Below are positions 8,332-16,491 of a DNA stretch of 64,000 nt, one piece after another. Both the position numbers and the translations under genes were made by a program. Location of the stretch: NCBI RefSeq assembly GCF_900141855.1, contig NZ_FQYU01000009.1, positions 84,155 to 148,154 on the forward strand, in the 5' to 3' direction. Within the stretch, counting starts at the first letter, position 1, and each line of letters begins with the position of its first letter. The stretch comes from Pseudozobellia thermophila (GTDB lineage Bacteria > Bacteroidota > Bacteroidia > Flavobacteriales > Flavobacteriaceae). The notes under the pieces were generated by a model. That model worked only from the letters and a program-made list of their open reading frames with translations. It searched no databases and was not told the origin of the DNA.

Positions 8332-9756
8332 TCAAAAATCGCGGTAATCGCCGCCTAGGTACTGATTGGCTTCCTCTTCGGCAAACTTGGCCGCCTCGGC
8401 ATCCCAATGTAAGGTCCTGTTCGGAAAACGACCGGCAATGACGCCCAAGAGAATGGTCTCGGTCAAACGTGCCGAATAAGAGAAGGGCGCGGTGGTCTTG
8501 CCCTTGCCCAAACAGGCATCTACAAATTGATGGTAATGTTTAGGGCCCTCCGATTGATAGTTGCGAACGGGTTGGCCCAAATTATTCGCCTTGGAAACCT
8601 CTTCAATTTCCTTTGATATATCTACATATTTACCCTTTACTATTTTCTTGGGCAACTGCATAAAATGGGGCAATAGCAAACGGCCTTTTTTGCCGATGAA
8701 CATAGCGCCTTGATCCGGAAGTTCACCTTCTCCGGCCGCCTTGGCATCAAGGGACATTTTCTCTTCCATGGTAGCCTCCTTTGCCTGTTTTTTACTCAAA
8801 GAGGCCTTACTGCCCGGCAAGATAAGGTCTTCGTGCTCAGGTGGCATTCCAGGTCCGTCGTACCAGACCCATTTTAATGTTTTTGTGGTATATTCCGTAC
8901 CGGGAAATTCGTAGGTAACCGTGTTGTTTTCAGGATACCCGAATCCGTTAGGTTCCCTGCATTCGTTCTTAATGGTCAACGGAACGTCCAAATTAAGGGC
9001 GTTGTAGGGAGTATCGAAGATATGTACGCCCATATCGCCCAAGGTACCGCAGCCATAATCCAAGAGCTTCCGCCAATTACCGGGATGGTAATATCCCTCT
9101 TTGTAGGGGCGCTCCTTAGAGGTGCCCAACCACAGGTTCCAGTCCAAATGTGCGGGTACGGGGTCTTCCCCTGCGGGCTCTTCCCCGTTATAGCCCCACG
9201 ATTTGGGCGACCAGGCCCTTACGGTATGCACCTTGCCAATTATACCCGATTGTATCAAAAGGGTGGCCAAACGGTAATCGTAGAACGAATGTACCTGTAT
9301 CCCCATTTGCGTGACCAAGTTCTTTTCTTCGGCCATCTTCATCATTTTTCGCGACTCATCGACGTAGTGGGTCAGGGGCTTTTGGCAATATACGGGCTTG
9401 TTCATTTCCATGGCCATCAGGGATGCCGGCGCATGGGTATGGTCGGGGGTCGATACGACGACGGCGTCGATTTCATCCCCCATTTCATTGAGCATAACCC
9501 GGTAATCGAAAAAGACCCTGGCCCCTGGGTGCAGTTTATGGGCCTTCGCCAAGTTGATCGAATCGACATCGCAAAGTGCCACCACATCGACCGATGGGTG
9601 CGATGAAATGGCCTTTAGGTCTTCACCCCCCATGTTACCCACACCAATATGTGCCGTTCGAAGTCGTTTTCCTTGTTGAAAGGCCCATGTAGCATTGGGC
9701 AATAGTGCAAACGATGATAGGGCTGCCGCACTTTTTAAAAATTCCCTTTTGTTCAT
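8332..9756 (-). CDS. exported Gfo/Idh/MocA-family oxidoreductase
   Basis: 474 aa. The leader MNKREFLKSAAALSSFALL has a KR-x-F-L-K core followed by a hydrophobic stretch, a Tat-like signal found on many Bacteroidota sugar oxidoreductases. The Rossmann domain follows (AHIGVGNMGGEDL, then ALCDVDS), then STPDHTHAPAS and the EKP-like YCQKPLTH of the family. The C-terminal half is the alpha/beta substrate domain. It is likely periplasmic and uses bound NAD(P) to oxidise or reduce a sugar. It lies 17 bp downstream of the DUF1080 gene (9774), an operon that fits oxidation at C3 followed by hydrolysis. Confidence 0.88.
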   Translation of the reverse strand: MNKREFLKSAAALSSFALLPNATWAFQQGKRLRTAHIGVGNMGGEDLKAISSHPSVDVVALCDVDSINLAKAHKLHPGARVFFDYRVMLNEMGDEIDAVVVSTPDHTHAPASLMAMEMNKPVYCQKPLTHYVDESRKMMKMAEEKNLVTQMGIQVHSFYDYRLATLLIQSGIIGKVHTVRAWSPKSWGYNGEEPAGEDPVPAHLDWNLWLGTSKERPYKEGYYHPGNWRKLLDYGCGTLGDMGVHIFDTPYNALNLDVPLTIKNECREPNGFGYPENNTVTYEFPGTEYTTKTLKWVWYDGPGMPPEHEDLILPGSKASLSKKQAKEATMEEKMSLDAKAAGEGELPDQGAMFIGKKGRLLLPHFMQLPKKIVKGKYVDISKEIEEVSKANNLGQPVRNYQSEGPKHYHQFVDACLGKGKTTAPFSYSARLTETILLGVIAGRFPNRTLHWDAEAAKFAEEEANQYLGGDYRDF

Positions 9757-9773
9757 TTTTGAGTAGTTTGGAT

Positions 9774-10532
9774 TTATAGTTTCTTAATTTTCACATTTCT
9801 TAGCCATAACGGACTGTCGTGGTCTTGAAAGCCGATATAACCGCTTTTAAAGGTACCGTATTTGGGCGAATTTTTCCATTTCCCCTCGCTCTTGCGCTTT
9901 TCCCAGTCTTCGCTCCACGGTACAAAGGACAACAGCTTTTTGCCATTGAGCCAGTGCTCGACCTTTTCCGGGGTAAAAATGACCCTCGAAGTATTCCACT
10001 CCCCGGCCGGTTTCACTATTTTTTGCGACTCGTCGGGCACGTGCATGGCATAATCGGCACCCGTCTTCTGCCAATCCTCCAATTTGGCCTTGTTTATTTC
10101 TTCCCATTTAAGGTCGTCGAGCATCTGGTATTCGGGAGAGACTTCAGGCATGCCCCAGTCCCCTTCCTTGATATGGTAGAGCATTCCGCTATTGCCTCCT
10201 TCGGGTATTTTCCATTCCCAGTACAATTCGAAATTATCGAACTCCTCGGCGGCATAGATAATATCGTGCCCCCCTTTACGGTTCGCCTCCGTCCTTATTT
10301 CCGTATCAAAGGTCAATACACCATCCTTTACGACCCATTGCGGCGGAAGGTCTTCCCCGTTGTAGGCCCGCCACCCCTCCGTGGTCGAACCGTCGAACAG
10401 GTAGATCCATTCATCGGTATCGGCGGTAACGATCTCTTCTTTGGGACTCTCTTGTTGTGCGTTGTCCTTTTTCTCCGACTTACAGGAAAAAAGAAGGGCA
10501 AAAAGGCAAAAAATGGCAACTGTTTTTTTCAT
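9774..10532 (-). CDS. DUF1080 lipoprotein (3-keto-disaccharide hydrolase type)
   Basis: 252 aa. The lipoprotein signal is MKKTVAIFCLFALLFS with Cys17. The DUF1080 / concanavalin-like domain shows WIYLFDGSTTEGWRA, GVLTFDTE, FDNFELYWEWKIPEGGNSGMLYH and VEHWLNGKKLL, the typical DUF1080 blocks. The family includes enzymes that hydrolyse glycosides once C3 has been oxidised. It is first in a two-gene operon with the Gfo/Idh/MocA protein. A second DUF1080 protein is encoded at 30560. The substrate is not deducible. Confidence 0.88.
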   Translation of the reverse strand: MKKTVAIFCLFALLFSCKSEKKDNAQQESPKEEIVTADTDEWIYLFDGSTTEGWRAYNGEDLPPQWVVKDGVLTFDTEIRTEANRKGGHDIIYAAEEFDNFELYWEWKIPEGGNSGMLYHIKEGDWGMPEVSPEYQMLDDLKWEEINKAKLEDWQKTGADYAMHVPDESQKIVKPAGEWNTSRVIFTPEKVEHWLNGKKLLSFVPWSEDWEKRKSEGKWKNSPKYGTFKSGYIGFQDHDSPLWLRNVKIKKL

Positions 10533-10910
10533 TGGGTTTGTTTATTTGGGTTCTAAGGATATTACAATTTACAAAACCTACTGCGATAACTTGACCGGGC
10601 ATTGGGGGCATGGCCTTTCGCATTTGATCAAACCACGGACACTGGAAAGCGCCCCGTCATTGGTTTTCGGCCTTCCTTACCCATGAAATTCATCGGCCTG
10701 TTTCCGATTATACCCCTAAACCGGTAAAACAACCCGGCAAGCCGTGTTTTGGAATTGTGAAAGTTACTCCCACTTTGCGACAGAACCAACACTTTTCTTG
10801 GCAATTAGTAGGCTTATTTTTGCCCAAGGACAAAAAAATGGCCCAAATAGGTGATTTTAATCCTAGAAACGGGCTTGAAACACCTACTGTATTTATCCCA
10901 AATTTAACGA
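10533..10910. other. intergenic region, possible small ORF
   Basis: 378 bp between the DUF1080 and MFS genes. It carries no conserved gene that I recognise. On the plus strand a TATTTTTG box at 10815-10822 precedes a 31-codon frame (10838-10933), which ends inside the MFS 3' end; coding is unproven. An inverted TAGGTG / CACCTA pair lies near 10850-10890. Confidence 0.3.
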
Positions 10911-12215
10911 TTACTGGGGATTATCGGCCTTGATGGACGCCAAGGAAAGGAACAATAAAAAGGCCAGTCCCAAATACCCCATTAAGCGATAGGAGCCAAA
11001 GGTCGAAAAGCACAAACTGAAGACCGAGGGGGCCAAGGCGCTGGCCAATATCAAAAAAGACATGACCTTGCCCGTAATGGCCCCCAGATGCGTACGGCCG
11101 TAGAAACGGGGCCATACGATGGCGTTGAGTACGGCAAAGAAGCCCCCTAGAATACCGAATCCGGCGATCAAAAAGGGAATGCCTATGGCCGTTGACAAGA
11201 ACAAAAAGCCTACCGAGGCCAGAATACCCCCAAAAATCATCAAATAGAGATAAAGCTTTAATTTGAGGTAATCGCTCAGAAAGTTAAATACGGTAGAGAC
11301 CGTAACGGCAACGACCGAGGCGGGCAAAAATATGGATATGGCCTCTTCTTTCGGAAAACCTTCACTGGCAAAGACCGAAACCACATGAAAGGTAAGCCCC
11401 GTAATAAAGAAACTATTAAAGGCGAGCATGAGCGCATACATCCAAAACGCGCGCGTTGCCTGTGCCTCCTTTGCCGTGTATTGCCTGGCGACGGGAACGG
11501 GTTTCCCCTCATCCTTCGGCCCGGGCACCTTGCCGTCAGGGACAAGTCCGTGTTCCTCGGGCTTGTTCTTATAAAACAAGAGGATGATCAGGCTAAATAC
11601 CAAAAGACCGACCGCCAAGAACTGCCATGCCATTTGCCAGCTATAACCCTCGATCAGGGCATTGACCCACAAAGGCGAGGAAGAAAAGCCAAAGGAAATG
11701 GCCACACTACTGATGGCATTTACCTTGCCCCGGTTCTTATCGAACCATATCATGATCATGTTTCTGGAGGCCATGGTCAGAACCCCTTGCCCCGAAAACC
11801 TCAGTACAAAGAACAGAAGCGTCATCAAGGTGAAGGGAACCATCCAAGTACGTACATCCAGCAGCCCCTTTACGGCCTCGCTCATCCGCACCGACCACGA
11901 ACAAAGCATCAGGGCAAAGGCCAAGGTAAGTGCGGCAAAAAAGGCGACCTGTCTCGCCCCGTACCGATCGAACCAGATTCCGGCCCTACCAATAACCAAA
12001 GAGCTACAGATCGTACCGATCATATAGGCATTACTGAATTGGTTTCGCGATAGCCCCAAGGCATCTTTTACGGGATCGGTAAATACCGAAACGCCGATGG
12101 TCTGCCCCGGAATACTGCAATAAATACCCACGGTACCGATTACCAAGATCATATAGCCGTAAAAAACCGGACTTTTGGCGGGATCGATGAAAGAAAATCG
12201 TTTGGTCGCTGACAT
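10911..12215 (-). CDS. MFS transporter
   Basis: 434 aa from the ATG at 12215; upstream in-frame residues to 12284 look non-coding. About 12 membrane segments are visible, with the motif A-like loop GIWFDRYGARQ after the second one and a charged central loop (about 205-240) between the two six-helix halves. The N-terminal segment FYGYMILVIGTVGIYC is the first helix. The substrate is unknown. The gene is upstream of the DUF1080/Gfo-Idh operon in the same direction but 378 bp away, so it could import sugar acids or glycosides released by that pair; that is inference. Confidence 0.85.
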   Translation of the reverse strand: MSATKRFSFIDPAKSPVFYGYMILVIGTVGIYCSIPGQTIGVSVFTDPVKDALGLSRNQFSNAYMIGTICSSLVIGRAGIWFDRYGARQVAFFAALTLAFALMLCSWSVRMSEAVKGLLDVRTWMVPFTLMTLLFFVLRFSGQGVLTMASRNMIMIWFDKNRGKVNAISSVAISFGFSSSPLWVNALIEGYSWQMAWQFLAVGLLVFSLIILLFYKNKPEEHGLVPDGKVPGPKDEGKPVPVARQYTAKEAQATRAFWMYALMLAFNSFFITGLTFHVVSVFASEGFPKEEAISIFLPASVVAVTVSTVFNFLSDYLKLKLYLYLMIFGGILASVGFLFLSTAIGIPFLIAGFGILGGFFAVLNAIVWPRFYGRTHLGAITGKVMSFLILASALAPSVFSLCFSTFGSYRLMGYLGLAFLLFLSLASIKADNPQ

Positions 12216-12347
12216 TTGTGCAAAGAAAGCGCAAAAGTAAAGTTTTTGTGGGAGGTACCTGGTCTTTGGGCACCTTATGAACAAAAAAAGATACGGAATC
12301 CGTTTTTTGAACGTTACTAAAAGACCTATATCCTTTAATCCATTACA

Positions 12348-12512
12348 ATGAAAAAGTTCATTCTTGCCTTTGCTATCCTGTGTACCATAGCGGCTATGGG
12401 AAGTTGCAGCACCGACGACAGCAACGACATCGACCTGATCAAGCCCGGGGATACGGTAATTGTCGGAAAGGTCGGATACAGTCCGGACCTAAGGACGAAT
12501 CAAGCCCTTTGA
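12348..12512 (+). CDS. small lipoprotein, 54 aa
   Basis: This short gene begins at the ATG at 12348. The protein begins MKKFILAFAILCTIAAMGSC, a strong lipoprotein signal with Cys20, then STDDSNDID, an acidic stretch as in Bacteroidota surface lipoproteins, and ends after only 34 further residues. Upstream are TTTG (12306-12309) and a TATCCTTTA-like box about 20 bp on, a plausible promoter. A hairpin follows the stop directly. No homologue is recognised; the good signal plus promoter and hairpin argue for a real gene. Confidence 0.6.
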   Translation: MKKFILAFAILCTIAAMGSCSTDDSNDIDLIKPGDTVIVGKVGYSPDLRTNQAL

Positions 12513-12530
12513 CCGAAGTAACTGCTTCGG
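12513..12530 (+). terminator. hairpin after the small lipoprotein gene
   Basis: CCGAAG / CTTCGG stem of 6 bp with a 6-nt loop starts right after the stop codon. No T-run follows, so it may be a weak terminator or an mRNA end stabiliser. Confidence 0.35.
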
Positions 12531-12595
12531 GCCGCCAAATTTGAACTGGGCCGACCATCGGGCCGCCCCCTAAGGGATTGGCCCGTGTTATGCTT

Positions 12596-13654
12596 TCAAA
12601 CGGGGAATTTTATGGTAAACGTAGTACCTTCGTTCACTGCGCTCTCTACACTGATGCTACCCCCTAGACTCGTTACGTGGTTGTGTACCAAATAAAGCCC
12701 TACGCCCTTGCTATCCTTATTCGGATTGGTTTTTTGCTTGAGCGTAAAAATCTGGTGTCCTACTTCATCCATATCGAACCCTATGCCGTTATCGCTATAC
12801 GTCAATACGATTTCGTCCGTACCCTTGGTGGTTTTAATGGTTATGATCGGCGGAATCCCCGGTTTGGCATACTTGATCGAATTGGTAAAGAGGTTGAGGA
12901 ATATACTTTCCAGATAAGCGGTATTGTAGTTTACGAAGGCCGCCTCTTCAAAGTCCAGATAAAATGTGGCCCTCGACTTTTTGATCAGCGACCTTACCGA
13001 TAGGCTGACCCGATCGAATATTTCGGCAAAATAGACCTTCTCCAACTTCTTGTCGGGAACCTCCTTTTGCTTTAGCAGATCCACAAAGGCGTTTAGGGAA
13101 TTCTTTAAAGTCTGTGCCGAGATTTTGATATAGTTGATGACCTGTAGCGTGTCTTCGTCATTGATCTTGGTCGGGTCGATGAGTTCCGTCATCGATATCA
13201 GGTTGTTGACCGGCGACCTCAAATCGTGGGAAGTGAGATAGCTTAGTTTTTTGAGTTCCTCATTGACCTTTGCCAGCTGGCTCAGATGGGAAACCCGCTC
13301 GTTTTCCAATCCCTTGTAATAGCTTATATCCCTGGCAATGGCGTAGACCAGTTGTTCTTCGGGCACCGGAATAGAGGTCCAATGCAACCAAACTATTTCA
13401 CCCGATTTGCTCACGTACCTATTTTCAAAATTGACCAAAGGTACATCTTTGGTCAACTGGTCTCTCATACTAGCCGTGCGCTCCTTATCGTCCTCGTAGA
13501 TAAACTCATAAATCTTTTTGGATTTCAACTCTTCTTCGGAATAGCCCAATAGCTCCACAAAGGCCGGATTGATTTTCTTGAAGTAACCGTTAAAGTCTGC
13601 GATACACAGACAATCCATTGACAAATTGAAAAAAGGATCCAAGGTTATACCCAT
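12596..13654 (-). CDS. PAS-domain sensor histidine kinase
   Basis: 352 aa, no membrane segment, so a soluble kinase. A PAS domain covers about residues 5-120 (CIADFNGYFKKINPAF, ELLGYSEEEL, then the PAC part with IARDISYYKGL). The dimerisation/phosphoacceptor H-box is YLTSHDLRSPVNNL; the ATPase domain shows the N-box FLNLFTNSIKYA, the G1 box YSDNGIGFD and the G2 box SKGVGLYLVHNH. No response regulator is adjacent, so its partner is unknown. The ligand of the PAS domain cannot be predicted. Confidence 0.92.
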   Translation of the reverse strand: MGITLDPFFNLSMDCLCIADFNGYFKKINPAFVELLGYSEEELKSKKIYEFIYEDDKERTASMRDQLTKDVPLVNFENRYVSKSGEIVWLHWTSIPVPEEQLVYAIARDISYYKGLENERVSHLSQLAKVNEELKKLSYLTSHDLRSPVNNLISMTELIDPTKINDEDTLQVINYIKISAQTLKNSLNAFVDLLKQKEVPDKKLEKVYFAEIFDRVSLSVRSLIKKSRATFYLDFEEAAFVNYNTAYLESIFLNLFTNSIKYAKPGIPPIITIKTTKGTDEIVLTYSDNGIGFDMDEVGHQIFTLKQKTNPNKDSKGVGLYLVHNHVTSLGGSISVESAVNEGTTFTIKFPV

Positions 13655-13946
13655 ATATTCTAATATGTATAGCTACGTTAAACCTAATCATTACAATATG
13701 GGGGGATCATGTGTTTTTCAAGTCAATACAAACACCTAATAATGATATTGTTACGAAATAACGTAAAATTGCATGTATTTATTCTCGAAACATAATAAAA
13801 AAATCGCAATAATACATTAGAATGATGGTCAAAGGCCCCATATTCGCAGAAACGGAAAGAGGAAATACATAGAGGGATACCCCCCTAACGAAACCGGGGG
13901 TATGCTGGATCATGGAACAATCCCACCACTATTCCGAAGTACGGAT
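13655..13946. other. AT-rich intergenic region with a hairpin
   Basis: 292 bp between the kinase start and the folD end. It is clearly more AT-rich than its surroundings. A perfect 8-bp inverted repeat, ATACCCCC / GGGGGTAT, lies at 13877-13903 with an 11-nt loop. It has no T-run on either side, so it is not an obvious terminator. No gene is seen. Confidence 0.5.
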
Positions 13947-14831
13947 TTATTTTCGAGCCCTGTGCCTTTCCCGCGCCAACAGGGTGTTTTTCAACAGCAT
14001 GGCTATGGTCATGGGCCCCACCCCACCGGGGACCGGTGTAATATAGGAAGCTTTTTTACTCACGTTTTCGAAATCGACATCTCCGGTAATGTAGTACCCT
14101 TTTTCCTTTGACCCATCTTTAACCCGGGTAATGCCCACGTCTATGATTACGGCCCCTTCCTTGACCATGTCGGCCTTCAAAAAACCAGGCACCCCAAGTG
14201 CGGAAACGACGATATCGGCCTGAAGGGTAAGGTCTTTGATGTTCTTGGTGCGGCTATGGGTCAAGGTAACCGTACAATTGGCCGTTTTGCCCTTTTGGCT
14301 CATCAATATGCTAATGGGCCTGCCAACAATATGGCTTCTCCCGATCACGACCACATGTTTGCCCTCGGTCTCGACCTCGTATCTTTTTAAAAGCTCCATA
14401 ATTCCAAAGGGAGTTGCAGAGATAAACGCCTCCATATCAAGGGCCATCTTGCCAAAGTTAACGGGGTGAAACCCATCTACATCCTTATCGGGGTCGACGG
14501 CCATCAATACTTTTTGCTCATCGATATGTCGGGGCAGGGGAAGTTGTACAATGTATCCGTCGATCTCTTGATCCGCATTGAGCTCACGCACCTTTTCCAA
14601 CAAGGTTTCCTCGCTTGTCTCCTCGGGAAGCTGGATCAAGGTAGACTCGAAGCCCACTTTTTTACAAGAACGCACCTTACTGCCCACATAGGTCAAACTG
14701 GCACCATCGTTGCCAACGAGTACCGCTGCCAAGTGGGGCACCTTTTCTCCGCGTTCCTTCATTTGTGCCACTTCGGCCGCAATTTCATCCTTTATATCGT
14801 TGGATACTTTTTTACCGTCTAGAATTTTCAT
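13947..14831 (-). CDS. folD: bifunctional methylene-THF dehydrogenase / cyclohydrolase
   Basis: 294 aa, usual length. It interconverts 5,10-methylene-THF and 10-formyl-THF in one-carbon metabolism. Seen: the catalytic [13 protein letters not shown] (Tyr and Lys), [12 protein letters not shown], the DKDVDGFHP signature, the cofactor segment [14 protein letters not shown] and the C-terminal [15 protein letters not shown]. It lies 69 bp downstream of ffh in the same direction and may share its transcript. Confidence 0.97.
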   Translation of the reverse strand: MKILDGKKVSNDIKDEIAAEVAQMKERGEKVPHLAAVLVGNDGASLTYVGSKVRSCKKVGFESTLIQLPEETSEETLLEKVRELNADQEIDGYIVQLPLPRHIDEQKVLMAVDPDKDVDGFHPVNFGKMALDMEAFISATPFGIMELLKRYEVETEGKHVVVIGRSHIVGRPISILMSQKGKTANCTVTLTHSRTKNIKDLTLQADIVVSALGVPGFLKADMVKEGAVIIDVGITRVKDGSKEKGYYITGDVDFENVSKKASYITPVPGGVGPMTIAMLLKNTLLARERHRARK

Positions 14832-14900
14832 GGTAATCGATTGGTCGTTGTAATTTTGTTAGGTCGTTCCTTAGGTTTTATCGGGCTTCAAGGTCGCGTG

Positions 14901-16238
14901 CTATCCGCGTCCCAGGGCACCGCCCATCATTTGCATCATTTTTTTGCCTCCGCCCCCTTGCATCATTTTCATCATCTTGCTCATTTGGTCGAACTGTTTT
15001 AAGAGCTGGTTCACCTCTTGCACCTGACGCCCGCTTCCCTTGGCGATACGTTTCTTTCTGCTGTGGTTCAATTTTGACGGATTCGCCCTTTCATCGGGGG
15101 TCATTGAATAGATGATGGCCTCGATATGCTTAAAGGCGTCGTCGTCTATATCAATTCCCTTAAGCGCCTTTCCCATACCGGGTATCATGCCCATCAGGTC
15201 TTTCATATTGCCCATTTTCTTGATCTGTTGGATCTGGGAGAGAAAGTCGTCGAAGCCAAACTTGTTCTTGGCGATCTTCTTTTGGATTTTCCGGGCCTCT
15301 TCTTCGTCGAATTGCTCTTGGGCCCGTTCGACAAGCGATACCACATCGCCCATACCCAAAATTCGGTCGGCCATACGCGAAGGGTGAAAAACATCTATGG
15401 CTTCCATCTTTTCTCCCGTACCGATAAACTTTATGGGTTTATTTACTACGGACTTAATGGATATGGCCGCACCACCGCGGGTATCACCATCGAGCTTGGT
15501 CAGTATAACCCCGTCAAAATTCAGGACATCGTTAAAGGCCTTGGCCGTGTTTACCGCATCTTGACCCGTCATCGCATCGACCACGAACAGGGTTTCCTGG
15601 GGCTGAATGGCCGCATGGATGTTCGATATTTCCTTCATCATCATTTCGTCGACGGCCAAACGGCCGGCGGTATCTATGATCACCACATTGAAGCCTTCGG
15701 CCTTGGCCTTGGCGATACCGGCTTGGGCTATGGCGACGGGATCGTTGTTCCCCCTATCGGAATATACCTCTACCCCGATCTGTTCGCCCACCACGTGAAG
15801 CTGATCGATCGCAGCAGGTCGGTACACGTCACAGGCCACCAATAAAGGCTTCTTTGTCTTTTTGGTCTTTAGGTAATTGGCCAACTTGCCGGAAAAGGTA
15901 GTTTTACCCGAACCTTGAAGGCCCGACATCAAAATGACCGATGGCGCACCCGAAAGGTTGATTCCCTCACTTTCGCCCCCCATTAATTGGGTCAACTCGT
16001 CCTTTACGATCTTTACCATCAACTGCCCGGGCTGTAGGGTGGTCAACACATCTTGTCCCAAGGCCTTTTCCTTTACCCTATTGGTAAATTCCTTGGCTAT
16101 CTTGAAGTTGACGTCGGCATCCAAAAGGGCCCGGCGGACTTCCTTGGTGGTCTCGGCAACATTTATTTCAGTAATCTGGCCATGCCCACGCAGGGTATGT
16201 AGGGCCTTATCGAGTTTTTCACTTAAATTATCGAACAT
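14901..16238 (-). CDS. ffh: signal recognition particle protein
   Basis: 445 aa, usual length. SRP GTPase that targets membrane proteins co-translationally. The N domain is at the start, then the G domain with the P-loop GLQGSGKTTFSGKLA, the box III DTAGRLAVDE and the TKLDGDTRGGAA box, and the Met-rich M domain with a tail of repeated Met and Gly (MSKMMKMMQ ...) that binds 4.5S RNA and signal peptides. No 4.5S RNA gene was recognised nearby. Confidence 0.98.
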   Translation of the reverse strand: MFDNLSEKLDKALHTLRGHGQITEINVAETTKEVRRALLDADVNFKIAKEFTNRVKEKALGQDVLTTLQPGQLMVKIVKDELTQLMGGESEGINLSGAPSVILMSGLQGSGKTTFSGKLANYLKTKKTKKPLLVACDVYRPAAIDQLHVVGEQIGVEVYSDRGNNDPVAIAQAGIAKAKAEGFNVVIIDTAGRLAVDEMMMKEISNIHAAIQPQETLFVVDAMTGQDAVNTAKAFNDVLNFDGVILTKLDGDTRGGAAISIKSVVNKPIKFIGTGEKMEAIDVFHPSRMADRILGMGDVVSLVERAQEQFDEEEARKIQKKIAKNKFGFDDFLSQIQQIKKMGNMKDLMGMIPGMGKALKGIDIDDDAFKHIEAIIYSMTPDERANPSKLNHSRKKRIAKGSGRQVQEVNQLLKQFDQMSKMMKMMQGGGGKKMMQMMGGALGRG

Positions 16239-16410
16239 CGCTCAAGTACTTTTTGAAGGAAGGCAAATTTAATAATAACTAGGGGAAAGACAGGGGTATT
16301 CGCCGAAAAAGTTGTCTTTCGTGGCCGGTTGGATAATTATCGGACATCCCCGATTACAAAAGTCCATGAACTTTAGGAACACCCCCCTTATACCGGGGCC
16401 CGCCAGGTCA

Positions 16411-16449
16411 AAAAACAAAAAGCACCCATGCTTGACCATGGGCGCTTTT
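16411..16449 (-). terminator. terminator after the repeat lipoprotein gene
   Basis: Imperfect stem AAAAGC-A-CCCATG / CATGGG-C-GCTTTT (16417-16449) with a 6-nt loop. On the minus strand it ends in T's (A-run at 16411-16420), downstream of the gene ending at 16492. Confidence 0.6.
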
Positions 16450-16491
16450 CTCTCTGTGGGGTAGAAAAATCGGTTAAAGATCCGATAGGTT

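Noticed and set aside
9022..9606. 194-codon plus-strand frame
   Set aside because: Shadow of the Gfo/Idh gene; no start signal or motif.
15126..15845. 239-codon plus-strand frame
   Set aside because: Opposite to ffh, whose GTPase motifs are certain.
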